Shown in pieces: positions 41,289 to 50,219 of a stretch of DNA of 64,000 bases. The position numbers were made by a program, and so were the translations under genes. A model generated the notes under the pieces. The model saw only the letters and a list, made by a program, of their open reading frames with translations. It was not told where the DNA came from and searched no databases. Each line of letters opens with the position of its first letter. Position 1 is the first letter of the stretch. This DNA is from RPQJ01 sp963732375 (lineage in GTDB: Bacteria; Pseudomonadota; Gammaproteobacteria; Steroidobacterales; Steroidobacteraceae), in the NCBI GenBank assembly GCA_963732375.1, contig CAVSZE010000002.1, positions 372,001 to 436,000 of the forward strand, read 5' to 3'.

Positions 41289-43697
41289 TCAGACGTCGAT
41301 GTTGGTCGCGTACAGCGCGTTACGCTCGATGAACTCGCGGCGCGGCTCGACCTGGTCGCCCATCAGCGTCGAGAAGATGTCGTCAGCACCGAGCGCATCC
41401 TCGATCCGTACCTGCACCAGGCGCCTGGTTTCCGGATTGATGGTGGTGTCCCAGAGCTGCCCGGGGTTCATCTCGCCCAGGCCCTTGTAGCGCTGGATGG
41501 TCTGGCCTTTTCGCGCCTGTTCCAGCATCCACATCATCGCCTCGCGGAAGTTCGACACTTCGTGCGTCGCCTCGCCCTTGCGGACGTAAGCACCCGCTCC
41601 GAACAGGCCGGACAGCGTGCGGGAAATTTCCGCGATGCGACGATATTCGATCGAGCTGAAGAACTCGCGATGCAGGTGCTTTTCCACCGTCACGCTGTGC
41701 TCGGTGCGGCTCACCAGCAGATGCGGCGGCGTTCCGGTCTGCAGCGCCACCGTGTAACGCCTGCCTGCTGGCTGCCCGGCATTCAAGGCGAGTTCCAGTT
41801 GCGAGCCCCATGCAGCGATCTTGCCCGCGTCCTCGCGGTCGCTGGTGGTCAGCTCCGGCAACTGCAGCATTTTCTCCAGCAGGTACATGTCGTGGCGCCG
41901 TGGTGAACGGCGCGCTGCTTCCTGGAATTCCATGTAGCGACGAGCGAGCGTATCGAGCGCGCTCGACGGCATCGCCTCGGCGCCGGCCGTCACGTGCAGC
42001 GCCGCGTCATCGAGTGCCGTGCGCAGCAGCATCTGGTTCAGCTCGGCATCGTCCTTCACGTAGTTCTCGGACTTGCCCTTCTTCACCTTGTAGAGCGGCG
42101 GCTGCGCGATGTAGATGTGCCCGCGCTCGAGCAGCAGCGGGAGCTGCCGGTAGAAGAAAGTCAGCAGCAGCGTACGGATGTGCGAACCGTCGACGTCCGC
42201 GTCGGTCATGATGATGATGCGGTGATAGCGCAGCTTGGCGATGTCGAAATCGTCCTTGCCAATCCCGCAGCCGAGCGCAGTGATCAGCGTGCCGACTTCG
42301 GCCGACGACAGCATCTTGTCGAAGCGCGCGCGTTCGACGTTCAGGATCTTTCCCTTGAGCGGCAGGATCGCCTGGGTGCGCCGGTCGCGGCCCTGCTTTG
42401 CGGAACCGCCTGCGGAATCTCCCTCGACGATGAAGAGCTCCGACAGTGCCGGATCCTTCTCCTGGCAATCCGCGAGTTTTCCGGGAAGACCAGCGATGTC
42501 CAGCGCGCCCTTGCGGCGGGTGAGTTCACGGGCCTTGCGGGCGGCTTCACGCGCGCGAGCCGCGTCAATGATCTTGTTGACGATCGCCTTGGCCTGGGAC
42601 GGGTTCTCGAGCAGGAATTCGCTGAGCTTCTCGGCGACCAGCGATTCCACCACGCCCTTGACCTCGGACGAGACCAGCTTGTCCTTGGTCTGCGACGAGA
42701 ACTTTGGATCGCTGAGCTTCACCGACAAAACGGCTGTCAGTCCCTCGCGCGAATCGTCGCCGGTCGTCGCGGTGCGGTCCTTCTTGCCCGCCAGTTCGCG
42801 CTCGATGTAGTCGTTCAGGGTCCTGGTAAGCGCGGCGCGGAAACCGGCCAGGTGGGTTCCGCCGTCTTTTTGCGGAATATTGTTCGTGTAGCAGGACATG
42901 GTCTCTGCGTACGAATCGTTCCATTGAACGGCCATTTCGACGACGATGCCGTCACGTTCGCCGCGGAACCAGACAATATTCTCGTGAATGGCGGTACGAC
43001 TACGGTTCAGGTAGCGAACGAATTCGCGGATTCCGCCTTCGTGGTGAAAACTTTCGCGGCGCTCATCGCGCTCGTCGATCAACTCGATGCGTACCCCGGA
43101 ATTCAGGAACGACAGTTCGCGCAGCCGCTTCTGCAGGATCTCGAACTTGAAATCAATGTTGCTGAAGATCGTGTCGCTGGGCTTGAAGCGGATCGTCGTG
43201 CCGCGCTTGTCGCTGGGACCAGTGGGGACTAGTGGCGAAACCGGCTCGCCCAACCGGTACTCCTGGCGGTGCTCCTTACCGTCCCGGTAGATCTGGAGTT
43301 GCAGCGTCTCGGACAGCGCATTGACGACCGAGACGCCGACCCCGTGCAGACCACCCGAAACCTTGTACGACGAGTCGTCAAACTTGCCGCCGGAGTGCAG
43401 CACCGTGAGGATGACTTCGGCCGCCGAACGACCCTCCTCCTCGTGGATATCCACAGGAATTCCACGGCCATTGTCGGTAACCGTGACCGACTGGTCTTCG
43501 TGGATCGTTACCGAGACATCGGTGCAATAGCCGGCCAGGGATTCGTCGATCGCGTTGTCAACGACCTCAAACACCATGTGGTGCAAGCCGGTGCCGTCAT
43601 CGGTGTCGCCGATGTACATTCCCGGCCGTTTGCGGACCGCGTCGAGGCCCTTTAAGACCTTGATTTTACTGGAGTCGTAGACGTCGCTGCCGCTCAT
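41289..43697 (-). CDS. gyrB: DNA gyrase subunit B
   Basis: 802 residues, family length for gammaproteobacteria. It is the ATPase subunit of the A2B2 gyrase that introduces negative supercoils. GHKL ATPase motifs are EVVDNAIDESLAG, DNGRGIPV and GLHGVGVSVVNALS; the TOPRIM domain is SAGGSAKQGRDRRTQAILPLKGKILNVE with TDADVDGSHIRTLLLTFFYR; the C-terminal tail carries QRYKGLGEMNPGQLWDTT. It is the last of the dnaA-dnaN-recF-gyrB minus-strand series next to the candidate origin. Confidence 0.98.
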   Translation of the reverse strand: MSGSDVYDSSKIKVLKGLDAVRKRPGMYIGDTDDGTGLHHMVFEVVDNAIDESLAGYCTDVSVTIHEDQSVTVTDNGRGIPVDIHEEEGRSAAEVILTVLHSGGKFDDSSYKVSGGLHGVGVSVVNALSETLQLQIYRDGKEHRQEYRLGEPVSPLVPTGPSDKRGTTIRFKPSDTIFSNIDFKFEILQKRLRELSFLNSGVRIELIDERDERRESFHHEGGIREFVRYLNRSRTAIHENIVWFRGERDGIVVEMAVQWNDSYAETMSCYTNNIPQKDGGTHLAGFRAALTRTLNDYIERELAGKKDRTATTGDDSREGLTAVLSVKLSDPKFSSQTKDKLVSSEVKGVVESLVAEKLSEFLLENPSQAKAIVNKIIDAARAREAARKARELTRRKGALDIAGLPGKLADCQEKDPALSELFIVEGDSAGGSAKQGRDRRTQAILPLKGKILNVERARFDKMLSSAEVGTLITALGCGIGKDDFDIAKLRYHRIIIMTDADVDGSHIRTLLLTFFYRQLPLLLERGHIYIAQPPLYKVKKGKSENYVKDDAELNQMLLRTALDDAALHVTAGAEAMPSSALDTLARRYMEFQEAARRSPRRHDMYLLEKMLQLPELTTSDREDAGKIAAWGSQLELALNAGQPAGRRYTVALQTGTPPHLLVSRTEHSVTVEKHLHREFFSSIEYRRIAEISRTLSGLFGAGAYVRKGEATHEVSNFREAMMWMLEQARKGQTIQRYKGLGEMNPGQLWDTTINPETRRLVQVRIEDALGADDIFSTLMGDQVEPRREFIERNALYATNIDV

Positions 43698-43725
43698 TGG
43701 AAACCCGGCTGAAAAAGATTCCGGA

Positions 43726-44799
43726 TTATATCAGACCGCTCACGACACCACGTTCCACGTGGAACCTTCGGCCCTTGGGCAGGTTGCCAAGCACGGGATT
43801 CATCGGGTCGAGTGACGTGATGAAGAGCTGCGTGGGCAGGCTCAAGACCTCCCGTAAAAGGCGCTCCAGGTGAGCTGCGTCGAGCTCCGCTGCGGGATCA
43901 TCCACAAGCAGGGTCGCAACGCCCGACCCCAGGCTGGAGTCATACTCGAGTTGCCCGAGCAGCATCGCGGCGGCCAGCAGTTTCTGCTGGCCGCGGGACA
44001 CCCGGTCCCGCGCTGTCTGGCCCGAAACCTTCACCGAGAGATCCGCCCGGTGGGGTCCGGCGTGCGTCATGCCACGCTCCCGGTCTCTTGCAAAAGAATG
44101 CTCCAGTGTTTGTGCCAGGCTGCGCTCGGCCGACCAGCCCTGGTGAAGTCCTATTTCGACGTCTGCGCCCAGGAGTCGCTGGCCGACCTCGCGCACGCTG
44201 CCCTGGAGACCGGCGACGTAGCGTTGCCGGTGCCGAGCGACCTCCTCGCCCGCTTCGACCAACTCTGAATCCCAGGCATGAACCAGGGCGGGCGCCTGAC
44301 CGGCCTTGAGCGCGGCGTTACGCTGGCGAAGTGCCCGCTGGTACCGGCGCCAGTGGTCCACGAACGCTGGTTCCACGTGGAACACACCCCAATCCAGGTA
44401 CCGCCGACGCTCCTGGGGCCCACCATCCACCAGGCGATGAACTTCTGGGTCGATGGCCTGCACCGGAAGGCGCGTGGCCAACTCCGCCAAGCCGGTGACC
44501 GGGCGGCCAGCGTACCGCGCCTCGATGCCGTCGGCTCCCAGCCTCATGCCCAGGGGCTGCGAAACGCCGTTTTGGAATGTCCGAGCGATCAGGCTGAATT
44601 GACCAGCCCCGGTCCGAATCAGTGCGTCATTGCGCGTTGACCGGAACGAGCGCCCGCGGCCCAGAAAGAAAATAGCCTCAAGCAAGCTTGTCTTGCCCGA
44701 GGCATTTTCGCCGGTGATCAGGTTGCAGCGGCCATCGAACACCAACTCCGCCCGCTCAACGCACCGGAAATCCTCGATCGCGAGCCTCTCGAGGCTCAT
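43726..44799 (-). CDS. recF: DNA replication/recombination protein RecF
   Basis: 357 residues, family length. It is an SMC/ABC-type ATPase that helps load RecA at gaps and supports fork restart. Walker A is GENASGKTSL (about 31-40), the signature-like VSRGQQKLLAAAMLL and Walker B region LLVDDPAAELD are present. It lies between dnaN and gyrB on the same strand with short spacers (30 and 28 bp), the classical order. Confidence 0.97.
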   Translation of the reverse strand: MSLERLAIEDFRCVERAELVFDGRCNLITGENASGKTSLLEAIFFLGRGRSFRSTRNDALIRTGAGQFSLIARTFQNGVSQPLGMRLGADGIEARYAGRPVTGLAELATRLPVQAIDPEVHRLVDGGPQERRRYLDWGVFHVEPAFVDHWRRYQRALRQRNAALKAGQAPALVHAWDSELVEAGEEVARHRQRYVAGLQGSVREVGQRLLGADVEIGLHQGWSAERSLAQTLEHSFARDRERGMTHAGPHRADLSVKVSGQTARDRVSRGQQKLLAAAMLLGQLEYDSSLGSGVATLLVDDPAAELDAAHLERLLREVLSLPTQLFITSLDPMNPVLGNLPKGRRFHVERGVVSGLI

Positions 44800-44829
44800 C
44801 GAGTAGCGGCCATGGGAGCGCGGCCGCGT

Positions 44830-45930
44830 TTACAGCCGCATCGGCATGACGACGAAGCGCGCGCCGGCGTCAGCGTTCGAACGGATCAGGCAACTACTGT
44901 TCCCGTCCGTCAGGCCAATTTCGACTTCGGGCCCTTCGATGGCTGCCAGCGCATCGAGCAGGTAATTGACGTTGAAGCCGATGTCGAGCTCCGGGCCGTC
45001 ATACACGACCTCGAGTTGCTCTTCGGCTTCCTCCTGCTCCGGGTTGTGCGACTGGATTACCAGCGTCGCCGGCTTAACGGCGAAACGAATACCCCGGTAC
45101 TTCTCGTTCGAGAGGATCGCGGCACGTTGCAACGCCTGGCGAAGTTCTTCGCGTCCCGCAACGACCGCGTAACCCGGGTTGCTCGGAATGACCCGGCTGT
45201 ATTCCGGAAAGCGCCCATCGATCAGTTTCGAAGTGAAGCGAATATCTCCGATCTGGACGCGAACGTGGTTGCTTCCGATGCCAACTTCGAGAATCTGGTC
45301 TTCACCGCCCAGGATGCGCTGCAATTCCAGCACGCCCTTGCGGGGAACAATGACCTGCTGCCCCGATTTCGCGCCCTCGGACAGCTCAACCTCGCACAAA
45401 GCCAGACGATGGCCGTCAGTAGCGACAGATCGCAGCACTTTTGCTGACGTTTCGAGCAGCATGCCGTTCAGGTAGTAGCGAACATCCTGCTGGGCCATCG
45501 AGAAATGCGTCTTCTCGAGCAGCCGCTTGAAGTCCTTCTGGGGAAGCTTGAGCGTCTGTTGCGCATCGATCTCGTCGACCGTCGGGAACTCGGATGCCGG
45601 CAGCGTGGACAGCGTGAACCGGCTCTTCCGGGCACGGACGAGCATCCGCTCGCCTTCCAGCGTCAGTGTAATTTCGACCCCGTCCGGCAGCGCGCGGCAG
45701 ATATCGAGCAGTTTCCGGCCCGGAACGGTTACGTCGCCCGCTCGTTGGACGTCCACCTCGGAACTCGCCACTAACTCGACTTCCAGGTCAGTCGCCGTTA
45801 CCGACAGGCGGCTACCCTTCGCCGACAGCAGGACATTGGCGAGAATCGGCATCGTCTGCCGACGCTCCACCACGCCTATCACCGACTGCAGGGGTCCCAG
45901 GATCGCTTCGCGCTTGGCAATGATCTTCAT
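44830..45930 (-). CDS. dnaN: DNA polymerase III beta subunit (sliding clamp)
   Basis: 366 residues from the ATG at 45930 (MKIIAKREAILGPLQSVIGVVERRQTMPILANVL), exactly the E. coli length; an open upstream extension of 32 codons reads into the AT-rich intergenic sequence and is not coding. Three clamp repeats (about 1-120, 121-243 and 244-366) with the closing VVMPMRL C-terminus that contacts client proteins' clamp-binding motifs. It encircles DNA and tethers polymerase III. Confidence 0.98.
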   Translation of the reverse strand: MKIIAKREAILGPLQSVIGVVERRQTMPILANVLLSAKGSRLSVTATDLEVELVASSEVDVQRAGDVTVPGRKLLDICRALPDGVEITLTLEGERMLVRARKSRFTLSTLPASEFPTVDEIDAQQTLKLPQKDFKRLLEKTHFSMAQQDVRYYLNGMLLETSAKVLRSVATDGHRLALCEVELSEGAKSGQQVIVPRKGVLELQRILGGEDQILEVGIGSNHVRVQIGDIRFTSKLIDGRFPEYSRVIPSNPGYAVVAGREELRQALQRAAILSNEKYRGIRFAVKPATLVIQSHNPEQEEAEEQLEVVYDGPELDIGFNVNYLLDALAAIEGPEVEIGLTDGNSSCLIRSNADAGARFVVMPMRL

Positions 45931-46145
45931 CTTGGTATGTCCGGAAATATTATCTGTATTTTTAGAATATCTATTACTACTGTTATTAGGACGACCGCAA
46001 GCCGTGCATAAGGACTTTTTCCTCAATAAACCCGGTGGCTTGCATCAAGCGTAAGCCTGCGCGCAACAAGCCGCGAGCCTGTCCGCAGGCTGTGGATGAA
46101 ATGTGGGTTTCTTTCGATGCATGGTTTGTGCACAGGATAGCCACA
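45931..46145. other. oriC: Candidate replication origin (dnaA-dnaN intergenic region)
   Basis: This 215-bp spacer combines a strongly AT-rich block (about 45944-45988, AAATATTATCTG...TGTTATTA), suitable as an unwinding element, with DnaA-box-like 9-mers: TTATGCACG (46003-46011, minus), TCATCCACA (46091-46099, minus) and TTGTGCACA (46126-46134). Each differs from TTATNCACA by one base. It lies between dnaA and dnaN, a known origin position in some gammaproteobacteria. No GATC clustering was seen. It is an inference that needs GC-skew and marker-frequency data. Confidence 0.55.
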
Positions 46146-47486
46146 TCAACCCGTCAGGGTTCTTAACAGGTTCTGGTAGTCCTCGTTCATGCGAGTCTGC
46201 GACGTACGCAGTTCCTTGATGACGCGGCATGCGTGCAGCACGGTGGTGTGGTCGCGACCGCCAAAGGCGTCGCCGATTTCCGGAAGGCTGTGGTTGGTCA
46301 GCTCCTTCGAGAGAGCCATTGCGACCTGCCTCGGACGCGTGATCGAGCGACTTCGACGCTTCGAGAGCAGGTCGGCAACACGGATCTTGAAATATTCCGC
46401 AACCGTCTTCTGGATGTTCTCGATGGTGACCAGCCGCTCCTGGAGCGCAAGCAGGTCCTTCAGCGCTTCCTTGGCGAAATCCAGCGTAATCGGCCGGCCC
46501 GTGAACTGCGAGTTTGCGATCACGCGGCGCAGCGCGCCCTCGAGTTCGCGCACGTTCGAGCGAATTCGCTTCGCGACGAAAAACGCTACTTCCTCCGGCA
46601 ATTCAACCGATGCAGCCGAGGCCTTGCTCATCAGGATCGCGACGCAGGTCTCGAGCTCAGGCGGTTCGATCGCGACAGTGAGACCCCAGCCAAAACGGGA
46701 CTTAAGCCGCTCTTCCAGGCCCGTGACTTCCTTCGGGTAGCGGTCGCAGGTGAGTATCACCTGCTGCTGGCCCTCGAGCAGCGCGTTGAACGTGTGGAAG
46801 AACTCTTCCTGCGAGCGTTCCTTGCCGGCGAAGAACTGGATATCGTCGATCAGCAGTGCGTCGAGCGAGCGATACGCCGTCTTGAATTCGTTGATGGTGT
46901 TGTGCTGAAGCGCGCGGACCATGTCGCCGACAAACCGCTCGGAATGCACGTAGGAAATGCGCGCGTCCTTGTTGCGTGCGCGTATCAGGTTACCGACCGC
47001 ATGCATCAAGTGCGTCTTGCCGAGGCCGACGCCACCGTAGATGAAAAGCGGGTTGTAGGCACGGCCGGGATTTTCGGCCACCTGTATCGCCGCCGCGCGG
47101 CCGAGCTGGTTGCTCTTGCCCTCGACGAAGTTGCTGAACGTGAAATCCGGATTAAGCCGCCCACCGATCTGCGGTGGCGCCACCACGCGCTTCGGGCGCA
47201 ATTCCGGGGCCCTGGCCTGAACCGTATCGTCGGCCTCGGCACGGCGTGTCCCGACCTCGACCACGACCTCGGGGGCCGGCGCCGGCACCATTTCCTCCAC
47301 CAGTTCCAGGATGCGCTTGGCGCAATTCTGGTTGACCCAGTCGACCACGTACCGGTTCGGTGCCAGCAGCCGCAGGCAGCCGCCATCGTCCACCGCCTGC
47401 AGAGGGCGGATCCAGGTGTTGAAGTGCTGGGCCGGGAGTTCCTCTTCGAGGCGGCGCAGGCACTGGTTCCAAAGCGTCGCTTCCAC
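46146..47486 (-). CDS. dnaA: Chromosomal replication initiator protein DnaA
   Basis: 446 residues from a GTG at 47486, where homology begins (VEATLWNQCLRRLEEELPAQHFNTWIRPLQA aligns with the E. coli N-terminus). Domain I (1-85), a Glu/Pro-rich linker, AAA+ domain III with Walker A GGVGLGKTHL, Walker B LLIDDIQFFAG, sensor 1 and the arginine-finger region, then domain IV with the DnaA signature HTTVLHACRVIKEL. The open frame upstream (to 47810) is not coding: it overlaps the promoter and leader of rpmH. It initiates replication at DnaA boxes. Confidence 0.98.
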   Translation of the reverse strand: MEATLWNQCLRRLEEELPAQHFNTWIRPLQAVDDGGCLRLLAPNRYVVDWVNQNCAKRILELVEEMVPAPAPEVVVEVGTRRAEADDTVQARAPELRPKRVVAPPQIGGRLNPDFTFSNFVEGKSNQLGRAAAIQVAENPGRAYNPLFIYGGVGLGKTHLMHAVGNLIRARNKDARISYVHSERFVGDMVRALQHNTINEFKTAYRSLDALLIDDIQFFAGKERSQEEFFHTFNALLEGQQQVILTCDRYPKEVTGLEERLKSRFGWGLTVAIEPPELETCVAILMSKASAASVELPEEVAFFVAKRIRSNVRELEGALRRVIANSQFTGRPITLDFAKEALKDLLALQERLVTIENIQKTVAEYFKIRVADLLSKRRSRSITRPRQVAMALSKELTNHSLPEIGDAFGGRDHTTVLHACRVIKELRTSQTRMNEDYQNLLRTLTG

Positions 47487-47562
47487 GACCGGCAGCCCCA
47501 GGATTGTCCGCAATACAGCAGGTAGACGGGAAAGGGGCCGGAGTGTATACCGCCGCGGCACC

Positions 47563-47571
47563 TGTGGATAT
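47563..47571 (-). promoter_or_regulatory. DnaA-box-like 9-mer upstream of dnaA
   Basis: On the minus strand it reads ATATCCACA, one base from TTATCCACA, 77 bp upstream of the dnaA start. A single box here could mediate DnaA autoregulation. It stands alone, so this spacer is a weaker origin candidate than the dnaA-dnaN gap. Confidence 0.5.
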
Positions 47572-47663
47572 CTTTGGTCGAGGGCCCCCGCTGGCACCAG
47601 TCGGGCCGGCTCGCCTGGTGTTCGGAATGGGCCAGCCCGGGCCCCGGTACGCACCAGCGGAAG

Positions 47664-47692
47664 TTGACGCTTGGGACTTCCCTGCGTATGCT
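47664..47692 (+). promoter_or_regulatory. Sigma-70-type promoter of rpmH-rnpA
   Basis: TTGACG (47664-47669), a 17-bp spacer, then TATGCT (47687-47692). The -35 matches the consensus at 5/6 and the -10 at 4/6. It lies 70 bp upstream of the rpmH ATG and is oriented toward rpmH, rnpA, yidD, yidC. Confidence 0.6.
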
Positions 47693-47762
47693 TTCCGGCT
47701 CTTTTATCGGACCAGAGCATGTCATTGTTTCTGGTCCAGTTTCCGGCAGACACGGAGCCGCC

Positions 47763-47897
47763 ATGAAGCGCACTTATCAACCGAGCAACCTCCACCGCAA
47801 CAGGACCCACGGCTTCCGTGCGCGCATGGCCACCAAGAGCGGACGCCTCGTGCTGGCTCGTCGCCGCGCCAAGGGTCGCAAGCGTCTGTCGGTCTGA
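47763..47897 (+). CDS. rpmH: 50S ribosomal protein L34
   Basis: 44 residues, exact family length: MKRTYQPSNLHRNRTHGFR start and the basic RRRAKGRKRLSV end. It stabilises 23S rRNA near the peptidyl-tRNA exit. Start set at ATG 47763 with GGAGCC upstream; an upstream in-frame extension is spurious. It is the first gene of the rpmH-rnpA-yidD-yidC cluster, and the CTG proposed as the rnpA start overlaps its TGA. Confidence 0.98.
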   Translation: MKRTYQPSNLHRNRTHGFRARMATKSGRLVLARRRAKGRKRLSV

Positions 47898-48286
47898 CGA
47901 CCGGGCCTGAATTTCCCGGACCGCCTCCCGCAGCCTTCAGCCTGCCGCGGGAGCTCCGCCTCACCGACAAGCCGCAGTTCGATGCCGTGCACCGTGCCGG
48001 CGTCCGCTCCTCGGATCCATTATTCATGGTGATTGCACGGCCCAACGGCCTTGACCACCCGCGCCTCGGTCTCGCCGTAGGTATCAAGGCGGCCGGCAAC
48101 GCCGTGAACCGCAACCGCATCAAGCGCCTGGTACGGGAATCATTCCGCGGTCGGCAGCGCGACCTGCCCGCGCTGGACATCGTCGTGAACGCGCGCCCGG
48201 CGGCCGGCAAGGCACCGAACGCCGAGATCGCCGAGAGTGTCGCCGTGCTCTGGAACAGGATCGCCCAGCGATGCGCAAGATCCTGA
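47894..48286 (+). CDS. rnpA: Ribonuclease P protein component, apparent non-canonical start
   Basis: The mature family sequence is clear: FSLPRELRLTDKPQFDAVHRAG at the N-terminus (E. coli AFPRELRLLTPSQF...) and the RNR motif KAAGNAVNRNRIKRLVRESFR. It is the protein subunit of RNase P, which trims tRNA 5' ends. No ATG, GTG or TTG exists in frame ahead of the conserved start: candidates are CTG at 47894 (overlapping the rpmH TGA, giving 130 residues) or CTG 47942. The frame upstream has no stop for >350 bp, so a sequencing indel or a rare CTG start cannot be separated here. It overlaps yidD by 16 bp. Confidence 0.9.
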   Translation: MTTGPEFPGPPPAAFSLPRELRLTDKPQFDAVHRAGVRSSDPLFMVIARPNGLDHPRLGLAVGIKAAGNAVNRNRIKRLVRESFRGRQRDLPALDIVVNARPAAGKAPNAEIAESVAVLWNRIAQRCARS

Positions 48287-48519
48287 TCGGCCTCATACAG
48301 CTCTACCGGTGGTTCCTGAGCCCGCTGCTCGGCTCGAACTGCCGCTTCTACCCGTCCTGTTCCTGCTACGCACAGGAGTCGCTGCAGCGCCACGGCGCGC
48401 TGCAGGGCACGTGGCTTGCGATTCGTCGCATCGGCCGATGCCATCCCTGGCACCCGGGCGGCTACGATCCCGTTCCCGATTCACCGCCGCCAATATTCAA
48501 GCGACCTTCTCATGGATAA
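48271..48519 (+). CDS. yidD: Membrane protein insertion efficiency factor YidD
   Basis: 82 residues. Conserved YidD features are the hydrophobic N-terminus (RKILIGLIQLYRWFLSPLLG), the Cys-bearing CRFYPSCSCYAQE and the RCHPWHPGGYDPVP segment. It assists YidC and is located at the inner face of the membrane. It overlaps rnpA by 16 bp at its start and yidC by 8 bp at its end, the usual cluster architecture. Confidence 0.95.
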   Translation: MRKILIGLIQLYRWFLSPLLGSNCRFYPSCSCYAQESLQRHGALQGTWLAIRRIGRCHPWHPGGYDPVPDSPPPIFKRPSHG

Positions 48520-50203
48520 CCCACGCCTTTACCTGTGGATCGGCCTCGCGCTGCTGGCATGGATGAACGTCATCCAGTGGAACCGTGACTACGGCAGCGT
48601 GGCGACACCGCCGCCCGCCGCGTCGGCGCCTGCCGCGGGCGACGTAGCGCCTGCCGGCGGCACCGCTGCGGGCCAGTTGCCCGCGCTCCCGACGGACGCC
48701 GGCACGCCTGCCGCAACAGCCGGCGCCGCTCCAGCAGCCGCGCTGCCGTCGTCCGAGGGCGATGCGGCCCAGCCCGCCATTCGTGTCGTGACCGACGTGC
48801 TCGACCTGGACCTGAGCCTGCAGGGCGGCACGCTGGTGCGGGCCGACCTGCTGCAGTACCCGCAAGCCAAGACGAAGGACAGTCCGCCGGTACGGTTGCT
48901 GACAACGGCCGACGGCGGATATGAAGTCGCGAGAAGCGGGCTGCGGGCCATCGGCGGCGGCGGTGAACCGACCCACCTTGCGACTTTTGCGGCGTCGTCC
49001 CAGGAGTTCAGGCTTGCGCCTGGTGCGGAAGAACTCCGAGTCCCGCTGACCTGGAGCGATGGCCAGGGCGTCGTGGTCACGAAGACCTACACGTTCAGGC
49101 GCGGCAGCTACGAAATCGGAGTCACATACGATGTGACCAACGGCTCGCCGACCGATTGGAAAGCCGCCTCGTACGTGCAGTTCGTCCGGCACATGTACAC
49201 GCAGAAGCGCTCGATGTTCGATGTCGAGAGCTACGCGTACCGTGGGCCGGCCATCTACAACGGCCAGAAATTCAGCAAGCTCGACGTCAACGACAAGGAA
49301 GACGCGCAATTCTCCTCGGCGTTCGCCGGCGGCTGGATGGCAGAGATGCAGCATCACTTCGTGACCGCTGCCGTGCCGCCGGTGACGGAGAGCTTCGATT
49401 ACACGCTTGGTACCGAGGGCACGCATTCGGTGCTCGGGTTCCGCGGACCGCTGAAGAACGTCCCGGCCGGCACGACGGCGCAGTTCACCGAAACGATCTG
49501 GGTCGGGCCGAAGCTGCAGGAGCAACTTAAGGCGGTGGGCCCGCGCCTTGAGCTGACTGCGGACTACGGCAAGCTGACGATCATCTCGCAGCCACTGTTC
49601 TGGGTGCTCTCGAAGGTGCACAGCTTCGTCGGCAACTGGGGCTGGTCGATCATCATCGTGACCATCCTGCTCAAGCTGCTGTTCTACAAGCTGACCGAGA
49701 CCAGCGGTCGCTCGATGGCGAAGATGCGCACCATCGCCCCGCGCATAAAGAGCATCCAGGAGCGCTACAAGGACGACCGCGAGCAGCTCGCCAAGCAGAC
49801 GATGGAGCTCTACAAGCGCGAGAAGATCAACCCGGTCGCCGGCTGCCTGCCGATCGTGGTGCAGATCCCGGTGTTCCTCGCGTTCTACTGGGTGCTGCTC
49901 GAGAGCGTCGAGATGCGCCAGGCACCGTTCATGCTCTGGATCCAGGACCTGTCGTCGAAGGACCCCTACTTCATCCTGCCGGCGATCATGGGCGCGGCGA
50001 TGTTCGGTCAGTTCAAGCTGAACCCGGCTCCGCCCGACCCGATGCAGGCCAAGGTGTTCGCCTTCATGCCGCTGGTCATGACGGTGATGATGGCGTGGTT
50101 CCCGGCGGGACTGGTGCTCTACTGGATCACCAACACCGCGCTGTCGATCGCGCAGCAGTGGAACATCAACCGGGTAGTCGCCGCGGAAGCGAAGAAGACC
50201 TGA
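48512..50203 (+). CDS. yidC: Membrane protein insertase YidC
   Basis: 563 residues from the ATG at 48512; an open frame upstream runs through yidD and is not coding. N-terminal TM anchor (about 5-22), an Ala/Pro-rich flexible linker (~30-95), the large periplasmic beta-supersandwich domain (~100-345), then the conserved insertase core with five membrane helices (VLSKVHSFVGNWGWSIIIVTILLK, CLPIVVQIPVFLAFYWVLLESVEMRQAPF, YFILPAIMGAAMFGQFKL, and a final FAFMPLVMTVMMAWFPAGLVLYWI helix). It inserts membrane proteins with or without SecYEG. Its stop is 91 bp from mnmE. Confidence 0.97.
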   Translation: MDNPRLYLWIGLALLAWMNVIQWNRDYGSVATPPPAASAPAAGDVAPAGGTAAGQLPALPTDAGTPAATAGAAPAAALPSSEGDAAQPAIRVVTDVLDLDLSLQGGTLVRADLLQYPQAKTKDSPPVRLLTTADGGYEVARSGLRAIGGGGEPTHLATFAASSQEFRLAPGAEELRVPLTWSDGQGVVVTKTYTFRRGSYEIGVTYDVTNGSPTDWKAASYVQFVRHMYTQKRSMFDVESYAYRGPAIYNGQKFSKLDVNDKEDAQFSSAFAGGWMAEMQHHFVTAAVPPVTESFDYTLGTEGTHSVLGFRGPLKNVPAGTTAQFTETIWVGPKLQEQLKAVGPRLELTADYGKLTIISQPLFWVLSKVHSFVGNWGWSIIIVTILLKLLFYKLTETSGRSMAKMRTIAPRIKSIQERYKDDREQLAKQTMELYKREKINPVAGCLPIVVQIPVFLAFYWVLLESVEMRQAPFMLWIQDLSSKDPYFILPAIMGAAMFGQFKLNPAPPDPMQAKVFAFMPLVMTVMMAWFPAGLVLYWITNTALSIAQQWNINRVVAAEAKKT

Positions 50204-50219
50204 TCCTGCCAGTGGCGCA

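Noticed and set aside
41994..43232. 412-codon plus-strand open frame inside gyrB
   Set aside because: Antisense to gyrB and without domain signatures.
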